From Sinohyriopsis cumingii (Eukaryota > Mollusca > Bivalvia > Unionida > Unionidae), in NCBI GenBank assembly GCA_028554795.2, contig CM068825.1, positions 96,837,451 through 96,901,450 on the forward strand: a DNA stretch of 64,000 nt, in the 5' to 3' direction. The notes beneath the pieces are model-generated. The model made no database searches. It saw nothing but the letters and a program-made list of their open reading frames with translations, and had not been told where the DNA came from. Both the position numbers and the translations under genes were made by a program. Below are positions 61,871-64,000 of this stretch, in pieces (positions within the stretch are counted from its first letter, which is position 1; each line of letters begins with the position of its first letter).

Positions 61871-62249
61871 TTCTCACAAGGACCATATTTTAATAAAACA
61901 ACAAACAGGTACTTCTGTGGATTCAGTTTCTCTACTAGCCTCTGAAACAAACACGTGATCTCATGGTCTTGTTTCTGTTCGACGATAAACGATTGTCATG
62001 TGTCATACTGATTAGAATAAAGATAATGAGTAATAAAAAGGATCACTGTGATCAATGCCTTTTGACTGAGTCTTATGAGGGGCAAAAGTAACCGTATCAA
62101 ACCCAGACCAGCAAATGTGTCAGCTAAAGGAATAATTTACTGATCAACGTCATTCCCACGAACTTTCTTTGCCATAGTTCTATTAATTGCATTAGCTCGG
62201 CATAAGCCAGGGATTCTTTCTCTCTAAGATCGACTTTCTGATCCAAGCA

Positions 62250-62640
62250 TGGCTTGCCAGTTAGACGTGGATAAACCACAACCTTATCTCCAGCCAGGTC
62301 ATACCGCCGATAAACGAATAACCTCTATGGGTAAAGCCGTTACTCTTCTGACTTTCACAGATAATATGACTAGGTCTGATGAAAAATTTCCACAATGGAG
62401 AAGAAAATTAACAATACCGCAATCTATTCCCGAAATAAGAACATTTTCATTAGAAGAAGACTTCTCAGAAAATGGCAAATTATCTGATAATAAAAAAACA
62501 CTGAGAAACTCCGGTGTTCCCATAACTTTTAACAGGGTTAGGATTGGCAAAATTACTAATAAGTAATATAGAACCTTTCGACACGAATGGTTCATAATTC
62601 TCCGTAACAAAATCAGACTCTTTTTAACCAAACAAATGTA
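62250..62640 (-). pseudogene. Retroviral-type aspartic protease of Gmr1-like copy B
   Basis: Leftward: ENYEPFVSKGSILL, then GNTGVSQ (~62,525-62,505) at the place of the catalytic D-[ST]-G-A, the Asp codon having become AAC (Asn), then a NLPFSEKSSSNENVLISG stretch and YDLAGDKVVVYP (near 62,290). Upstream of integrase on this strand. Broken by stops and frame changes. Confidence 0.6.
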
Positions 62641-62699
62641 ACGCTTTTAATAAATGATCGTGACATTGACATCTTAGAAATAAGAACATTTGGAATAGC

Positions 62700-63780
62700 T
62701 CTGTCATGCTTTGATTGTCTTTTTTTCAATATGTTACAAACAGAAATAACATGCCCTTTCTTCTTAAAATAGGTGCACGTAGGAAGAGATAAGGATTTCT
62801 GGTCAGTCGTATCAGAAGCTTAATTCGTACTCGTATGGGACTAAAATGGTTTGTTTACAAAACAAAACTGCTGAGTGGAAGACTTACTGGCCAAAATATA
62901 ATTGTGAGTCAACAATAATCGTCATCTGTAGGAGCAGAATCTTCTAAAGTTTCGACATTCTGAGTCATCAAGTAGGTCCTAACGTGGCCGTGGACTCAAT
63001 TCTTGGACTCTTCAATTATTAAGAGATGTCTGAGGTTATCATAGTCTCCCCAACCTTCTTCGCTGAGCATCATCTGTCATATAATGTTATTTTTTTTGCT
63101 GTTGCAAATTCGACATAGGTCAGTTCAGTTTATTTTTTTACAGTATCTAAACCATTGCCGATATGCCTCAGACACCAACCCATAAACCCACAAGATACAT
63201 TACTTAACCATGTCATGGTCAGCACTTTGTTGTACTAACAGTAAGTGGTAGACTTCACGAACTTTAAAAATAAGAACACTTTGTAATAATAGAGTCCATT
63301 GCTCCTTTGGCCATTAAAAATTTTCAGCAGTGTTTTTAGAATGAGGAAAATATTTATCTACTTCTTTTTCTTTACAAGGACGTACTAACTAATATTTCTG
63401 GTAAACTAAAAAACGGAACATGCGTGTGAAGGGAGATGGGGGAGTGTTTTCCATATTCCAGTTCTAATTCTTTGAATTTGTAGTAAAATTCCTTTTCTTC
63501 ATTGTCTCTCACCCCCCCCCCCCCTCGCATATGTGTTCCCCTCTCTTCTTTTTCTTTTTGCATCTGTATTTCCCTTTCTTGCTTCTCGCATAACATTTGC
63601 AACAACCTCTTTCTCTCTCTCTCTTTCTTCGCAACTACAATTCTCTTTCTTCTTTCTGTAACTGCATCTGTCTCTCTTCTTTCTCTTTCTGAAGTTGAAG
63701 TTTTCTTATATCTATTTCCGTCTTGTGTTTAAGCTTCAGTTCATTTACTTTCATGTCAGAGCCTTACTAATCAAACCCAA
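62700..63780 (-). pseudogene. Gag remnants of Gmr1-like copy B
   Basis: Leftward: a charged coiled coil rich in K, E, R and Q (EKQEREIQMQKEKEERGTHM, 63,590-63,530), KYFPHSKNTAEN...WPKEQWTLLLQS (~63,360-63,280), GLVSEAYRQWF and TYVEFATAKK (63,160-63,080), and a CCHC-like KKKGHVISVCN knuckle (near 62,750) with one Cys replaced by Phe. Matches Gag of Gypsy-type elements with an N-terminal coiled coil. A C13 run (63,513-63,525) breaks the frame. Confidence 0.65.
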
Positions 63781-64000
63781 TGCACTTTTATCCCAACAGT
63801 TTATTTCCATCAAATATTGGAGCAAAACATTTTTATTTTTATTTTTGCTCGTTAAATAAGTCTTTGCCTCAGAAAGAACATATTACCTGGAAAGCTGTAG
63901 CAATTCATCCTTTTTCAAGGATTCTAACCTTTTCTTGGTAGGATTTTAAAAAAGTTCTCCACATTAGATGACATTGTGCAAGCATGTTGATTTCATTATA

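Noticed and set aside
62249-62566. 105-codon plus-strand ORF
   Set aside because: Antisense to the protease region of the minus-strand Gypsy copy, which has family motifs.

Overview
This is eukaryotic, AT-rich, mostly non-coding DNA, almost certainly from a metazoan. The repeat content points to a mollusc: tRNA-headed SINEs with a conserved central block and a (CA)n tail of a type I associate with mollusc genomes, Penelope-like and Ty3/Gypsy fragments, LINE relics, and very long (AT)n microsatellites. The assignment rests on this repeat flavour, not on a marker gene. No complete host gene is visible. The only good host exon candidate is a 25-codon first exon with a strong splice donor at 50.27 kb, plus a broken paralogue at 0.58 kb.

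The centrepiece is an ~18.4 kb Polinton/Maverick-type element (about 15,424/15,466 to 33,808). Inverted terminal repeats of ~385 bp bound it, and it is visibly richer in G+C than its surroundings. Left to right it holds: a charged coiled-coil ORF behind a CRE+TATA promoter; a minus-strand gene with two degenerate CCHC zinc knuckles; a full-length but broken protein-primed-type family B DNA polymerase; a baculovirus-IAP-repeat (BIR) domain; small helical proteins of unknown role; an A32/FtsK-like packaging ATPase; two paralogous small basic proteins; a proline/lysine-rich protein; an RVE integrase; remnants of minor virion-type proteins; and a capsid-like protein of the F54H12.2 family. Nearly every gene has stops and frameshifts, so this is a dead copy. 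I found no cysteine protease. The right 4 kb (28.5-32.5 kb) is unusual. It is flanked by an inverted pair of ~115 bp promoter-like modules (CCAAT + TGACGTCA), each running into an ATG followed by a histone-tail-like basic stretch. It also carries minus-strand genes, a second TATA-driven cassette and a degenerate tandem array.

The rest is a mosaic of decayed elements. 0-15 kb: SINEs, a 39-bp coding-like minisatellite (13-residue repeat) and AT-rich DNA. 33.9-35.7 kb: non-LTR retrotransposon relic. 37.2-39.0 kb (plus) and 60.6-63.8 kb (minus): two copies of a Ty3/Gypsy-like element whose integrase lies upstream of the reverse transcriptase, the Gmr1-type order. 39.1-40.0 kb: Penelope-like GIY-YIG endonuclease with an inverted 5' duplication. 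42.8-44.4 kb: ~29-unit, 54-bp minisatellite with higher-order periodicity. 44.4-45.1 kb: jockey-like LINE relic. 46.7-48.2 kb: decayed coding island of uncertain, possibly virus-like, origin. 48.36-49.46 kb: SINE with 13-bp target duplication, split by a ~756-bp solo-LTR-like insertion. 51.9-54.6 kb: minus-strand LINE interrupted by a younger plus-strand LINE. 55.4 and 59.1 kb: further SINEs. Several long (AT)n arrays sit exactly at element boundaries.
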